Assembly: GCF_002000245.1 (NCBI RefSeq)
Contig: NZ_MTCM01000003.1
Location: 425,658 to 489,657, forward strand
Length of the DNA stretch: 64,000 nt
Origin: Sphingobacterium sp. CZ-UAM
GTDB taxonomy: Bacteria > Bacteroidota > Bacteroidia > Sphingobacteriales > Sphingobacteriaceae
Direction of reading: 5' to 3'
Positions 1-8,678 of the stretch are shown here, in pieces. Each line of letters begins with the position of its first letter. The first letter of the stretch is position 1. The position numbers and the translations under genes are program-made. The notes under the pieces are model-generated. The model was not told the origin of the DNA. It was given only the letters and a program-made list of their open reading frames with translations, and did not search any database.

Positions 1-475
1 TGAGTAGGTAAGAACAGAGTCCTACACCTTCCCAACCAATAAACATGACAAGGTAATTAGAACCCAACACCAAGAGCAACATGAAAAAGATAAATAGATT
101 CAAGTAGGCGAAAAACTTACCGAATCCATTATCATGATGCATATACCCAATAGAATAAATATGGATCAAGAAACCGATACCAGTGACTATTAATAACATA
201 ATCGCACTTAATGGGTCCACTAAAAAGGACAGACTTATTTTGAGATGCCCCACTGAAATCCAGTCAAATAGATGTTGTTCGATAATTCCTGCTTGTCCTG
301 CCTGTCTTGATTGATATACTTCAGAAAAAAGGATGCAGCTGCAGATAAAAGAAATAAGAACCACGGCACTGCCCAAAGCACCGATCATACCTTTGGAAAA
401 TGCATTTCTGCCCAATCCATTCACTATAAACCCGATTAAGGGCAAAAGGGGAATCAACCAAATTAATTCACTCAT
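1..475 (-). CDS. nuoL: NADH:quinone oxidoreductase subunit L (partial, N-terminal part)
   Basis: First 158 residues of the antiporter-like, proton-pumping subunit of complex I in the inner membrane; the gene runs off the left edge. Translation from the ATG at 475-473 gives closely spaced hydrophobic helices (it begins MSELIWLIPLLPLIGFIVNG) and reaches the family hallmark FIGWEGVGLCSYLL at the edge. It lies 19 bases downstream of nuoK in the same orientation and is the expected next gene of the nuo operon. The partial status is due only to the window boundary. Confidence 0.93.
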   Translation of the reverse strand, partial: MSELIWLIPLLPLIGFIVNGLGRNAFSKGMIGALGSAVVLISFICSCILFSEVYQSRQAGQAGIIEQHLFDWISVGHLKISLSFLVDPLSAIMLLIVTGIGFLIHIYSIGYMHHDNGFGKFFAYLNLFIFFMLLLVLGSNYLVMFIGWEGVGLCSYLL

Positions 476-494
476 CGTATTTATTTCTTAAGTT

Positions 495-824
495 CTACCA
501 ACGAAGTTTATTCAAGGAATCGATATCCACAGACTTCGTATTCCGATATACCATAATAATAATAGCCAGACCGACCGCTACTTCCGCGGCTGCAAGTGCC
601 ATAATAAAGAAGACAAACACCTGCCCCGATGAATCGCCATGCTGCACCGAAAAAGCCGCTAATAGCAGATTGACAGCGTTAAGCATCAATTCGATGGACA
701 TCATAATAATAATTACATTACGACGGATCAATACACCGATCACACCAATAGCAAAAATAATAGTGCAAAAAATCAAATAATGATTTATCGGTACACCCTG
801 CAACTGTTGAACAACTGTTTCCAT
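495..824 (-). CDS. nuoK: NADH:quinone oxidoreductase subunit K
   Basis: Small membrane subunit of complex I, homologous to MrpC, which takes part in proton translocation. The 109-residue product has three predicted transmembrane helices (about 17-35, 40-60 and 70-93), with the conserved glutamates in IELMLNAVNLLL and AAAEVAVGLA. The length is normal for the family. The start codon overlaps the stop codon of nuoJ by one base (TAATG), indicating translational coupling. Confidence 0.96.
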   Translation of the reverse strand: METVVQQLQGVPINHYLIFCTIIFAIGVIGVLIRRNVIIIMMSIELMLNAVNLLLAAFSVQHGDSSGQVFVFFIMALAAAEVAVGLAIIIMVYRNTKSVDIDSLNKLRW

Positions 825-1321
825 TAGATTTGTTTAGGTTCTTTCTTAGCTAATAAAATTGCTCCTATCATGGCCGTCAATAACAATAAAGAAGACAATT
901 CAAACGGAAGCAAAAATTCGTTAAACAATACCTTGCCTAGGTTTTTCACCAATCCAATTTCAGGATTAACGACAGTCAAGGGGTTGGAGATCTCAAACAC
1001 ACGATAAACTCCAAAAAAGGTTACCAATAAGCAACAACCGGCAATTACTCCCATAAATTTGACCATATTGGATTTCATCGGTTCGGTATCCTTATTTAAA
1101 TTGAGCAACATGAGTACAAATAAAAAGAGTACCATGATCGCCCCCATATAGACGATAAAATTGACCACAGCCAAAAACTGGGCATTCAATAAAATGTAAT
1201 GCACTGTGAATGTGAAAAAGGTAATGACCAAGTACAATACACTATGCACAGGGTTCTTTGTAAAGATGGTCATCAGCGCAAAGAAAATAGACAAGAAGGC
1301 TACAAAATAAAATACTGTCAT
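824..1321 (-). CDS. nuoJ: NADH:quinone oxidoreductase subunit J
   Basis: Membrane subunit of complex I next to NuoK. The 165-residue product has five hydrophobic segments. The stretch NFIVYMGAIMVLFLFVLMLL carries the TM3 Y-x-GAIMVLF motif that is typical of NuoJ. It ends in a lysine-rich cytoplasmic tail (LLAKKEPKQI). It lies 11 bases after nuoI and overlaps nuoK by one base, inside the nuo operon. Length and motifs are ordinary. Confidence 0.95.
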   Translation of the reverse strand: MTVFYFVAFLSIFFALMTIFTKNPVHSVLYLVITFFTFTVHYILLNAQFLAVVNFIVYMGAIMVLFLFVLMLLNLNKDTEPMKSNMVKFMGVIAGCCLLVTFFGVYRVFEISNPLTVVNPEIGLVKNLGKVLFNEFLLPFELSSLLLLTAMIGAILLAKKEPKQI

Positions 1322-1332
1322 AATTTCTTGAA

Positions 1333-1842
1333 TTAGCTCTTTAATTTGGTAATATCAAAGGTTGGCTCGACCAGCTTATCCTTCCCATATATAAAATCCT
1401 TACGTAGGTAATCTGCCGTCACATGTGGACCATCCAAATAAATAGCTTCTTTTGGACAGGCTTCTTCACAAAGACCGCAGAAAATACAACGCAACATATT
1501 AATTTCATAAACTGATGCGTACTTTTCTTCGCGATAAAGGTGTTCTTCACCTTTTTTACGCTCAGCAGCAGTCATAGTAATGGCCTCCGCAGGACATGAC
1601 AACGCACATAATCCACATGCGGTACAGCGCTCGCGTCCCTCCTCATCACGCTTCAACGAATGCTGTCCCCGAAAATTTTTGGAATAAGGTCTTATTTCTT
1701 CGGGATATTTAACAGTGGGGATTTTCTTAAAAAAATGCCTCAATGTAATCCGCAGCCCTCTGACAATTGCTGGAAAATAGATTCTTTCCGAAAAGGTCAT
1801 TGGCTTTTGTTCGATTACTTTCTTACGATTGCTTAGTTGCAT
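1333..1842 (-). CDS. nuoI: NADH:quinone oxidoreductase subunit I (8Fe-8S ferredoxin-like)
   Basis: Peripheral-arm subunit that carries two [4Fe-4S] clusters (N6a, N6b) and passes electrons toward NuoB. Both cluster motifs are visible: CTACGLCALSCP and CIFCGLCEEACP. I chose the ATG at 1842-1840 (MQLSNRKKVIEQ, 169 residues). A longer open frame reaches 1941 but begins with a non-ATG codon inside nuoH and gives a non-homologous extension. It follows nuoH with an 11-base gap in the nuo operon. Confidence 0.95.
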   Translation of the reverse strand: MQLSNRKKVIEQKPMTFSERIYFPAIVRGLRITLRHFFKKIPTVKYPEEIRPYSKNFRGQHSLKRDEEGRERCTACGLCALSCPAEAITMTAAERKKGEEHLYREEKYASVYEINMLRCIFCGLCEEACPKEAIYLDGPHVTADYLRKDFIYGKDKLVEPTFDITKLKS

Positions 1843-1853
1843 AAAATCCTTTC

Positions 1854-2897
1854 TTATGATGAGAAATAAGTATCTTTTATCAATGTAAATACGCCTGTAA
1901 GTACAATATTGGCAATAGCCAATGGAATCAGCATCTTCCAACCCAGATTCATCAATTGATCATAACGGAACCGTGGTAAAGTCCAGCGTACCCACATAAA
2001 GAAAAAGATAAATCCAAATATTTTAAGGAAAAACACGATGACACCAATAATGGTGATCCAGTTTGCTGACAGCCCCAGATCATTCATAAAAGGGAAATTA
2101 TACCCTCCAAAATAAAGTGATGCCATCAGTGCCGAAGAAACAAACATATTAATATATTCGGAGAACATATAGAGTCCCAATTTCATGGAAGAGTACTCAG
2201 TATGATAACCGCCGACCAATTCAGTTTCACATTCGGGTAGATCAAAAGGAACACGGTTACACTCCGCAAAGGCACAGACCATGAAAATAATAAATCCAAG
2301 TGGCTGTGCCCAGATGTTCCAATTGACGAAGCCAGACTGTTGCGCTACAATTTCTTTAAGCGAGAGACTTTGTGTCACCATCAATAATGCGATAATGGAA
2401 AGGCCCATCGCGATTTCATAGCTGATACTTTGTGATGCCGCACGAATTGCGCCCATTAACGAAAATTTATTATTGGATGCCCATCCACCCAACATGATGC
2501 CATATACTCCCAATGCGATCACACCAAACATGTATAATATACCGACATTGACATCTGCCACCTGTAGCGATACCACACGATCTCCAATCTGTAATTCCTG
2601 CCCCCAAGGGATAACAGCCGAACTAATACAGGCCGTGATAATCGCAATTGTCGGTCCAACAATAAAGAGGACCTTATGTGCGCCAGCTGGAATAATCTCC
2701 TCTTTAAAGAAGAACTTTCCGCCATCACATAAGGGCTGCAGAATTCCAAATATACCTGCCCGGTCCGGACCGTATCGATCTTGCATAAAACCTGCTATTT
2801 TACGCTCGGCAAGTGTCGAATACATCGCAATCACCAAGGTAATCACGAAGATCACAGACACCAATATTAATTTTTCTATAACAAAAGACCACTCCAT
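1854..2897 (-). CDS. nuoH: NADH:quinone oxidoreductase subunit H
   Basis: Membrane subunit at the junction of the peripheral and membrane arms of complex I, forming much of the quinone chamber. The 347-residue product has about eight transmembrane helices. The conserved signatures are RKIAGFMQDRYGPDRAG near residue 32, the acidic loop motif AECNRVPFDLPECETELV, and VRWTLPRFRYDQLM near the C terminus. It sits 9 bases after nuoG in the nuo operon. Plus-strand open frames across this gene (for example 2473-3003) are antisense shadows. Confidence 0.97.
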   Translation of the reverse strand: MEWSFVIEKLILVSVIFVITLVIAMYSTLAERKIAGFMQDRYGPDRAGIFGILQPLCDGGKFFFKEEIIPAGAHKVLFIVGPTIAIITACISSAVIPWGQELQIGDRVVSLQVADVNVGILYMFGVIALGVYGIMLGGWASNNKFSLMGAIRAASQSISYEIAMGLSIIALLMVTQSLSLKEIVAQQSGFVNWNIWAQPLGFIIFMVCAFAECNRVPFDLPECETELVGGYHTEYSSMKLGLYMFSEYINMFVSSALMASLYFGGYNFPFMNDLGLSANWITIIGVIVFFLKIFGFIFFFMWVRWTLPRFRYDQLMNLGWKMLIPLAIANIVLTGVFTLIKDTYFSS

Positions 2898-2906
2898 GAT
2901 GCGTGC

Positions 2907-3926
2907 TTATTTCAATTTTTCTGTTCTAGCCAACTGTTCCCGGTTTTGTTGTTGGAGTATCGGGTTCTCCTTCACTACTTTTGGCGGATTAAATAGTTCA
3001 TAATGATTGGCCGAGATAACAGATTGCGAATCAATTTCTGTCGGTTCATCCAGGATCCAATCACTTGTTTTTTTCTGATCAAAGCGACAGGTATTACAGA
3101 TAAATTCTTCTACCTCACCAAATTCATCTTTCCGTGCAGTCACACGGATAACTTCTTCTCCTTTATACCATAAAGTCACTTTGCCAGAACATGTCGGACA
3201 ATCACGGTGCGCGTCTATCGGCTTTGTAAACCAGACCCGGTTTTTGAAACGGAAAGTTTTGTCAGTCAAAGCCCCGACTGGACAGACATCAATCACATTC
3301 CCCGAAAAATCATTGTCGATTACATTTTCGATATAAGTAGATATTTCCGAATGATCTCCACGCCCCAAAATACCATGCACACGTTGATCCGTCAATTGAT
3401 TCGCCACATAAACACAACGGTAACATAAGATACAGCGGTTCATATGCAATTGGATTTTGTCCCCAAGATCGATTCGTTCAAAAGTACGGCGGTCAAACTC
3501 ATAACGGGTATCTGCACTGCCATGTTCATACCCAAGATCTTGTAACTTACATTCTCCAGCCTGGTCGCAAATGGGACAATCCAAAGGATGATTGATCAAA
3601 AGAATCTCAACGACGCCCTTTCTTGCCTCCACTACCTCTGGTGAGGTAATGTTCTGCACTTCCATACCATCCATCACCGTAGTCCGACAGGATGCCACGA
3701 GTTTTGGCATCGGCCGAGGATCCTTTTCGGAGCCTTTCGAGACCTTCACCAAACAAGTACGACACTTCCCGCCACTTCCTTCCAGTTTAGAATAATAACA
3801 CATTGCCGGCGGAACGATGTCGCCACCAATTTGCCGTGCTGCATTCAATATGGTTGTCCCCGGCGCGACCTCTACTGGTATACCGTCGATTGTGACTTTA
3901 AACTTTACATCTTCCGCTTCTGCCAT
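2907..3926 (-). CDS. nuoG: NADH:quinone oxidoreductase subunit G, short form without the molybdopterin-type domain
   Basis: Peripheral-arm electron-transfer subunit. The 339 residues hold an N-terminal [2Fe-2S] site (C43, C55, C58, C80), a His-Cys [4Fe-4S] site (H113, C117, C120, C126), and a second [4Fe-4S] site (C165, C168, C171, C215 in VIDVCPVGAL). A further CxxC pair (C243/C246, C277/C280) resembles the beginning of the formate-dehydrogenase-like part. The protein then stops, so the roughly 500-residue C-terminal domain of proteobacterial NuoG is absent. There is no sign of a frameshift: the frame ends cleanly 9 bases before nuoH. Short NuoG forms are, as far as I recall, usual in Bacteroidota. 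Confidence 0.93.
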   Translation of the reverse strand: MAEAEDVKFKVTIDGIPVEVAPGTTILNAARQIGGDIVPPAMCYYSKLEGSGGKCRTCLVKVSKGSEKDPRPMPKLVASCRTTVMDGMEVQNITSPEVVEARKGVVEILLINHPLDCPICDQAGECKLQDLGYEHGSADTRYEFDRRTFERIDLGDKIQLHMNRCILCYRCVYVANQLTDQRVHGILGRGDHSEISTYIENVIDNDFSGNVIDVCPVGALTDKTFRFKNRVWFTKPIDAHRDCPTCSGKVTLWYKGEEVIRVTARKDEFGEVEEFICNTCRFDQKKTSDWILDEPTEIDSQSVISANHYELFNPPKVVKENPILQQQNREQLARTEKLK

Positions 3927-3956
3927 GATATTTATAATTTATCGTTACAGCTTTTA

Positions 3957-5312
3957 TTATGATACAATTGGTTGTAAAGGATCCGCATAATGCGCTAATC
4001 CATAATTTCTTGTTTGTGACTCCTCCGGATGTAGTATATGCCATTCAAACTCATCTCTAAAGTGCCTGATTGCTGCAGCAACAGGCCAAGCAGCCGCATC
4101 GCCCAAAGGACATATCGTATTACCCTCAATCTTGCGTTGTACATCCCAAAGCAAGTCAATATCGGACATAGATCCATGTCCACTTTCAATCTTATGTAAC
4201 ACTTTTTCCATCCAGCCGGTTCCCTCACGACAAGGCGAACATTGTCCACAGCTCTCATGATGATAGAAACGGGCGAAATTCCAGGTATTGCGAACCACAC
4301 ATTGATCTTCATCAAATACAATAAAGCCTCCCGAGCCAAGCATGGTACCTGTTTGAAAACCACCATCCGATAAAGACTCATAGGTCATTAAACGGCTATT
4401 TCCAGCAGCTGTTTTCAGAATAAGGTTTGCTGGCAAAATTGGCACTGACGAACCTCCTGCCACAACAGCCTTCATCCGTTTTCCATTAGCTATGCCACCA
4501 CAGTATTCATCCGAATAGATAAATTCTTCTACTGGTAGCCCCAGTTCAATTTCATACACCCCAGGTTTGACGATATTACCACTGGCCGAAATCAATTTCG
4601 TTCCCGTACTACGTTCGACACCGATTTTTGCATACTCTTCCCCGCCCAGATTAATAATAGGAACGGTTGCAGCAATAGACTCTACATTATTTACGACTGT
4701 AGGGCAGTTATATAATCCCGCAATGGCAGGAAAAGGAGGCTTGATCCGTGGATTGCCACGCTTACCTTCTAAAGATTCCAGTAATGCGGTCTCCTCGCCA
4801 CAGATATAAGCACCGCCTCCTGGCTGTACATAGATTTCTAGATCATAACCTGACCCAAATATATTCTTACCTAAAAATCCCTTCGCTTTTGCTTCAGCGA
4901 TAGCACGTTCCAGGATTCTGATCTGTGGCATCATCTCACCACGCACATAGATATAGGATGTATTTGCACCAAGAGCGAAACTGGACACAATCATTCCTTC
5001 GATCAACGCGTGCGGAATATGGGTCATCAAATAACGATCCTTGAATGTACCTGGCTCAGACTCATCCGCATTACAGACCAAATAACGTGGCACTCCCTCC
5101 GGCTTAGCCAGAAAGGACCACTTCATACCTGTAGGAAAACCTGCTCCACCTCTTCCGCGCAGTCCGGATTTTTTCACCTCCTCCACCACTTCCTCTGGAG
5201 ACATGTTTTTTATTACTTTTTCAACAGCTACATAGCCTCCTTTTTGACGATAAACCTCAAAGGTATTGATGCCTGGGACATCGATATGTGTCAACAAAAG
5301 TTTACGTGCCAT
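3957..5312 (-). CDS. nuoF: NADH:quinone oxidoreductase subunit F (NADH- and FMN-binding)
   Basis: Catalytic subunit that oxidises NADH at FMN and passes electrons to cluster N3. The 451-residue product has the nucleotide-binding loop GLRGRGGAGFPTGMKW (about 50-65). A second glycine-rich stretch is YVQPGGGAYICGEETALLES. The N3 [4Fe-4S] ligands are C355, C358 and C361 (CGQCSPC) plus C401 (CPLGD). It begins one base after the stop of nuoE, suggesting coupled translation, and has normal length and motifs. Confidence 0.97.
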   Translation of the reverse strand: MARKLLLTHIDVPGINTFEVYRQKGGYVAVEKVIKNMSPEEVVEEVKKSGLRGRGGAGFPTGMKWSFLAKPEGVPRYLVCNADESEPGTFKDRYLMTHIPHALIEGMIVSSFALGANTSYIYVRGEMMPQIRILERAIAEAKAKGFLGKNIFGSGYDLEIYVQPGGGAYICGEETALLESLEGKRGNPRIKPPFPAIAGLYNCPTVVNNVESIAATVPIINLGGEEYAKIGVERSTGTKLISASGNIVKPGVYEIELGLPVEEFIYSDEYCGGIANGKRMKAVVAGGSSVPILPANLILKTAAGNSRLMTYESLSDGGFQTGTMLGSGGFIVFDEDQCVVRNTWNFARFYHHESCGQCSPCREGTGWMEKVLHKIESGHGSMSDIDLLWDVQRKIEGNTICPLGDAAAWPVAAAIRHFRDEFEWHILHPEESQTRNYGLAHYADPLQPIVS

Positions 5313-5313
5313 A

Positions 5314-5835
5314 TTATTCTGTTTTAGCTTTTAAATGATCAATCAATTCGTCCACCTTAGCTTCATTCAAGTTCTCATAGAAGGTGTATTCAGGTCCGAT
5401 CTGAAGGACAGGGCCAAATCCACAGGCAGCCAGACATTCAACACCTCGCCAGGAGAAGAGCCCATCTTGCGTCACTTCCCCCTCCTTTACACCAAGTTTT
5501 TGTTCCAAATGCCCCATGATTCGCTCGGCCCCAACTAGACAACAAGGACCGGTGCGACAAATTTCCAAGACATATTTTCCTTTAGGTTCCAGCAAAAACA
5601 TCGTATAGAAGGTTGCGACCTCATAGACTTCAATGGGTAAAATATGGAGATAAACAGCCACCTGATCCATTGCATCCGCACTGACCCAGCCAAACTCCGC
5701 CTGAACCAAATGCAAAATGGGCAATAGCCCTGATTTCTGCTTCCCCTCGGGATAACGGCTTACCACTTCCCCAAACTTGGCTAGCAATTCGGGAGAAAAC
5801 GTTACATTTTCATTATGTTGTTTTACACTAAGCAT
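5314..5835 (-). CDS. nuoE: NADH:quinone oxidoreductase subunit E (thioredoxin-like 2Fe-2S)
   Basis: Carries the off-pathway [2Fe-2S] cluster N1a next to NuoF. The 173-residue product has an N-terminal helical part and a thioredoxin-like ferredoxin domain. Ligands are C93 and C98 (EICRTGPC) and C134 and C138 (CLAAC). The ATG at 5835 lies inside the 3' end of nuoD (8-base overlap), consistent with translational coupling in the nuo operon. Confidence 0.96.
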   Translation of the reverse strand: MLSVKQHNENVTFSPELLAKFGEVVSRYPEGKQKSGLLPILHLVQAEFGWVSADAMDQVAVYLHILPIEVYEVATFYTMFLLEPKGKYVLEICRTGPCCLVGAERIMGHLEQKLGVKEGEVTQDGLFSWRGVECLAACGFGPVLQIGPEYTFYENLNEAKVDELIDHLKAKTE

Positions 5836-7063
5836 CTAATTCTCCTGCTATAACGTTAAGACTACTCATGTTAATAATTGCGTCAGAAATCAACATACCT
5901 GCACTCATTGGCGCAAACATCTGATAATTGACGAACGATGGACGCCTAAAATGGAGACGATAAGGTGAACGACCTCCATCATGGATTAAATAAAAACCAA
6001 GTTCACCATTTGCGCCTTCCACGGCATGATACACTTCAGCTTTAGGCGTATCCACTTCACCCATGACGATTTTAAAATGATATATCAGCGCCTCCATATT
6101 AGTATAGACCTGCTCCTTTGGTGGCAAATAGAAATCTGGGACTTCGGCATGAAATACCCCTTTAGGTTCCTTCTCAATTTTTTCCAATGCCTGCTCAATA
6201 ATGCGAAGGGACTGCCACATTTCCTCATTCCTGACCATAAACCGATCATATACATCGCCTGTTGTACCCACGGGCACTTCAAAGTCAAACTCCTCATAGG
6301 AGCAATATGGATTTTGTACCCGAACGTCATAATCTACACCAGTAGCCCTTAAAATAGGGCCAGACCAACTATAATCCAATGCCTCCTCCGGAGTAACGGC
6401 AGCAACGCCCGAAGTTCGTTCTATAAAAATCCGATTACGCACAAACATCTCTTCAAACTCTTTCAATACGGGCGGATAACGATTCAAAAATTCACGGATT
6501 TTCTCAAAAGCAATAGCATTAAAGTCTCGTTCAAATCCACCGATACGCCCAATATTTGTTGTCAAACGCGCACCACAGATCTCTTCGAAAATCTCATAGA
6601 TAAACTCGCGTTCCTGCATCACGTACAAGAATCCTGAAAATGCACCTGTATCAACACCTAGGATTCCATTACAAATGATATGATCTGCTATACGCGCAAG
6701 TTCCATCACAATAACCCGCATATATTGTACGCGCTTCGGAATTTCGATTTTTAACAGTTTTTCAACTGTCATATGCCAACCCATGTTATTGATGGGCGCC
6801 GAACAATAATTTAAACGGTCCGTCAGCGGAGTGATCTGATAAAAAGGTCTGTGTTCGGCAATTTTCTCAAAAGCACGATGAATATAGCCAATGGTGGAAA
6901 CACCACTCACAATACGCTCCCCATCTATCTGCACTACATTCTGGAATACACCATGCGTAGCTGGGTGTGTGGGGCCAATATTCAGGGTGATCAACTCATC
7001 CTGTGGGTCATTATCATCGAAAACAGGTTGATTAGATGTCATCTTGCTTATAAACTCGCTCAT
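5828..7063 (-). CDS. nuoD: NADH:quinone oxidoreductase subunit D
   Basis: 49-kDa-type subunit that forms the quinone site with NuoB. It descends from the large subunit of [NiFe] hydrogenases. The 411-residue product has the conserved LNIGPTHPATHGVF near the N terminus, IGYIHRAFEK, RIADHIICNG and TNIGRIGGFERDF, with the C-terminal RLHFRRPSFVNYQ near the end. NuoC and NuoD are separate genes here, not fused as in E. coli. The start is 11 bases after nuoC. Confidence 0.97.
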   Translation of the reverse strand: MSEFISKMTSNQPVFDDNDPQDELITLNIGPTHPATHGVFQNVVQIDGERIVSGVSTIGYIHRAFEKIAEHRPFYQITPLTDRLNYCSAPINNMGWHMTVEKLLKIEIPKRVQYMRVIVMELARIADHIICNGILGVDTGAFSGFLYVMQEREFIYEIFEEICGARLTTNIGRIGGFERDFNAIAFEKIREFLNRYPPVLKEFEEMFVRNRIFIERTSGVAAVTPEEALDYSWSGPILRATGVDYDVRVQNPYCSYEEFDFEVPVGTTGDVYDRFMVRNEEMWQSLRIIEQALEKIEKEPKGVFHAEVPDFYLPPKEQVYTNMEALIYHFKIVMGEVDTPKAEVYHAVEGANGELGFYLIHDGGRSPYRLHFRRPSFVNYQMFAPMSAGMLISDAIINMSSLNVIAGELDA

Positions 7064-7074
7064 ATCATATAAAA

Positions 7075-7569
7075 TTAACGGCCGAAATACAAATCCTTCT
7101 TATCTACTCGGTTTGGGTCTTCCAAGGGATATTCCTTTCGCATCGGAAACACATCCATATCGTCAACATTCAGGATTCTTCTCAAATCCGGATGTCCTAA
7201 AAAGTTTACTCCAAAAAAATCATAGGTTTCACGTTCCATCCAATTTGCCCCTTTCCAAACAACTGTAGCCGTTGGTATTTCCGGGTTTGGTCCATCCAAA
7301 AACACCTTTACGCGTATACGGATATTGTGGACCAGACTATGGATATGGTATACAATAGCAAATTCTTTCTCGAGATGAGGATAATGCGCAGCAGTAATAT
7401 CCGTTAAATGAATAAACTGTAACTCATTACTGCCCTTCAGAAAGCGCAATATATCGATGACATCTTCTACATCCACAAGGACCGTCAAGAGATGATGTGC
7501 ATCGGGAATTTCTACGATCTTATCAGGAAAATTTTCCTGGAGTTTCTCCAATAAAAAGCTATTCTCCAT
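7075..7569 (-). CDS. nuoC: NADH:quinone oxidoreductase subunit C
   Basis: 30-kDa-type peripheral subunit. The 164-residue product contains the family signature ANWMERETYDFFGVNFLGHP followed by DLRRILNVDDM and ends FPMRKEYPLEDP. Length is typical of stand-alone NuoC. The gene lies 3 bases after nuoB and 11 bases before nuoD in the nuo operon. Confidence 0.96.
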   Translation of the reverse strand: MENSFLLEKLQENFPDKIVEIPDAHHLLTVLVDVEDVIDILRFLKGSNELQFIHLTDITAAHYPHLEKEFAIVYHIHSLVHNIRIRVKVFLDGPNPEIPTATVVWKGANWMERETYDFFGVNFLGHPDLRRILNVDDMDVFPMRKEYPLEDPNRVDKKDLYFGR

Positions 7570-7572
7570 CTC

Positions 7573-8124
7573 CTATTTATTAGTATGTATACCGTATTTT
7601 TCCAAAAGCGCTTTATATTCAGGTGTATTTCGTCTATTTAACGACTCGTTTTTGACGATGTCCTGCAAACGCAAAACACCATCTAGAATCGCCTCGGGAC
7701 GCGGAGGGCAGCCCGGGACATACACATCCACCGGAATCACTTCATCAATACCCTGCAACACAGAATAGGTATCGAAGATCCCCCCACTAGAAGCACAGGC
7801 ACCGACCGCAATCACCCAACGCGGCTCTGCCATTTGCACATAGACCTGCCTCAGGACAGGAGCCATTTTCTTTGCTATGGTCCCCATGACCAGCAACATA
7901 TCCGCCTGCCGCGGAGAAAAGCTTGGTCGCTCGGCGCCGAATCTAGCCAGGTCGTAGGTAGAACCCATCGTAGCCATAAATTCAATACCACAACAGGATG
8001 TCGCAAAAGGCAAGGGCCACAACGAATTTGCGCGCGCCAGCCCTATAGCTTTATCCAAGCTAGTCGCAAAGAATCCTGCGCCTTCTACTCCCGGAGGAGC
8101 TTCTGCCAATTTTATATCACTCAT
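7573..8124 (-). CDS. nuoB: NADH:quinone oxidoreductase subunit B (cluster N2)
   Basis: Carries the terminal [4Fe-4S] cluster N2 that reduces quinone. The motifs are the tandem cysteines in [24 protein letters not shown] and [12 protein letters not shown] chose the ATG at 8124 ([12 protein letters not shown], 183 residues). The frame stays open to 8154, but that start is TTG and adds ten atypical residues. It lies 60 bases after nuoA. Confidence 0.96.
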   Translation of the reverse strand: MSDIKLAEAPPGVEGAGFFATSLDKAIGLARANSLWPLPFATSCCGIEFMATMGSTYDLARFGAERPSFSPRQADMLLVMGTIAKKMAPVLRQVYVQMAEPRWVIAVGACASSGGIFDTYSVLQGIDEVIPVDVYVPGCPPRPEAILDGVLRLQDIVKNESLNRRNTPEYKALLEKYGIHTNK

Positions 8125-8184
8125 GAAAAGACGATTTATAAGGTTTAAGTACAATCGGCTACTACGCCAATGTTACAGGACAAC

Positions 8185-8559
8185 TTAGTCCCAGTTTAAT
8201 GCTTTTTTCTTAATGACATAGATAAAGCCCAACAAGAGCATCCCCATGAAAATAAACATCTCGATCAAGCCCTGAAAGCCCATTTCTCTAAAGTTGACGG
8301 CCCATGGATACATAAAAATAACCTCAACATCAAAAATGACAAACAAGATTGCTACCAGAAAATATTTAATTGAAAAAGGCTGCCTAGCGTTCCCTACGAC
8401 TTCAATACCGGACTCAAATGCTCCGAGCTTATTTTCCGTCCTAACTTTAGGACCTATAAGGTGGGTAATAATTATGGTACCTACTCCGAATCCTACGGCT
8501 ACAATCAGCTGTATGAATATAGGTAAATAGTCTATCGGCATACTATTGGCGTGCTCCAT
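8185..8559 (-). CDS. nuoA: NADH:quinone oxidoreductase subunit A
   Basis: First gene of the nuo operon. The 124-residue membrane subunit has three hydrophobic helices and the conserved loop AFESGIEVVGNARQPFSIKY followed by FVIFDVEVIFMYPWAV. Upstream (8560-8629, read on the minus strand) is AT-rich and should hold the operon promoter. A strong terminator at 8630-8653 isolates it from the next minus-strand gene. Confidence 0.96.
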   Translation of the reverse strand: MEHANSMPIDYLPIFIQLIVAVGFGVGTIIITHLIGPKVRTENKLGAFESGIEVVGNARQPFSIKYFLVAILFVIFDVEVIFMYPWAVNFREMGFQGLIEMFIFMGMLLLGFIYVIKKKALNWD

Positions 8560-8629
8560 CTCAATCAGAATTTATATTGGTAACTGTCTCTAAATATAGA
8601 AATTCCAAGACTAAATTCAAAACAAAAAA

Positions 8630-8653
8630 GGCGCAGATCATACGATCTGCGCC
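8630..8653 (-). terminator. Intrinsic terminator after the TPR gene
   Basis: A perfect 10-bp stem GGCGCAGATC / GATCTGCGCC with a 4-base ATAC loop. On the minus strand it is followed by CTTTTTTGTTTT. It sits 25 bases past the stop of the TPR gene (8679) and upstream of nuoA, so it ends the exbB-tonB operon and insulates nuo. Confidence 0.9.
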
Positions 8654-8678
8654 TAATTTAGAATGATTTTAGTTAAGC

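Noticed and set aside
2473..3003. 176-residue plus-strand frame
   Set aside because: Lies antisense over nuoH and the end of nuoG. The translation is a shadow without any domain.
3995..4381. 128-residue frame on the same strand as nuoF
   Set aside because: Out-of-frame shadow inside nuoF, Cys/Met-rich with no domain.
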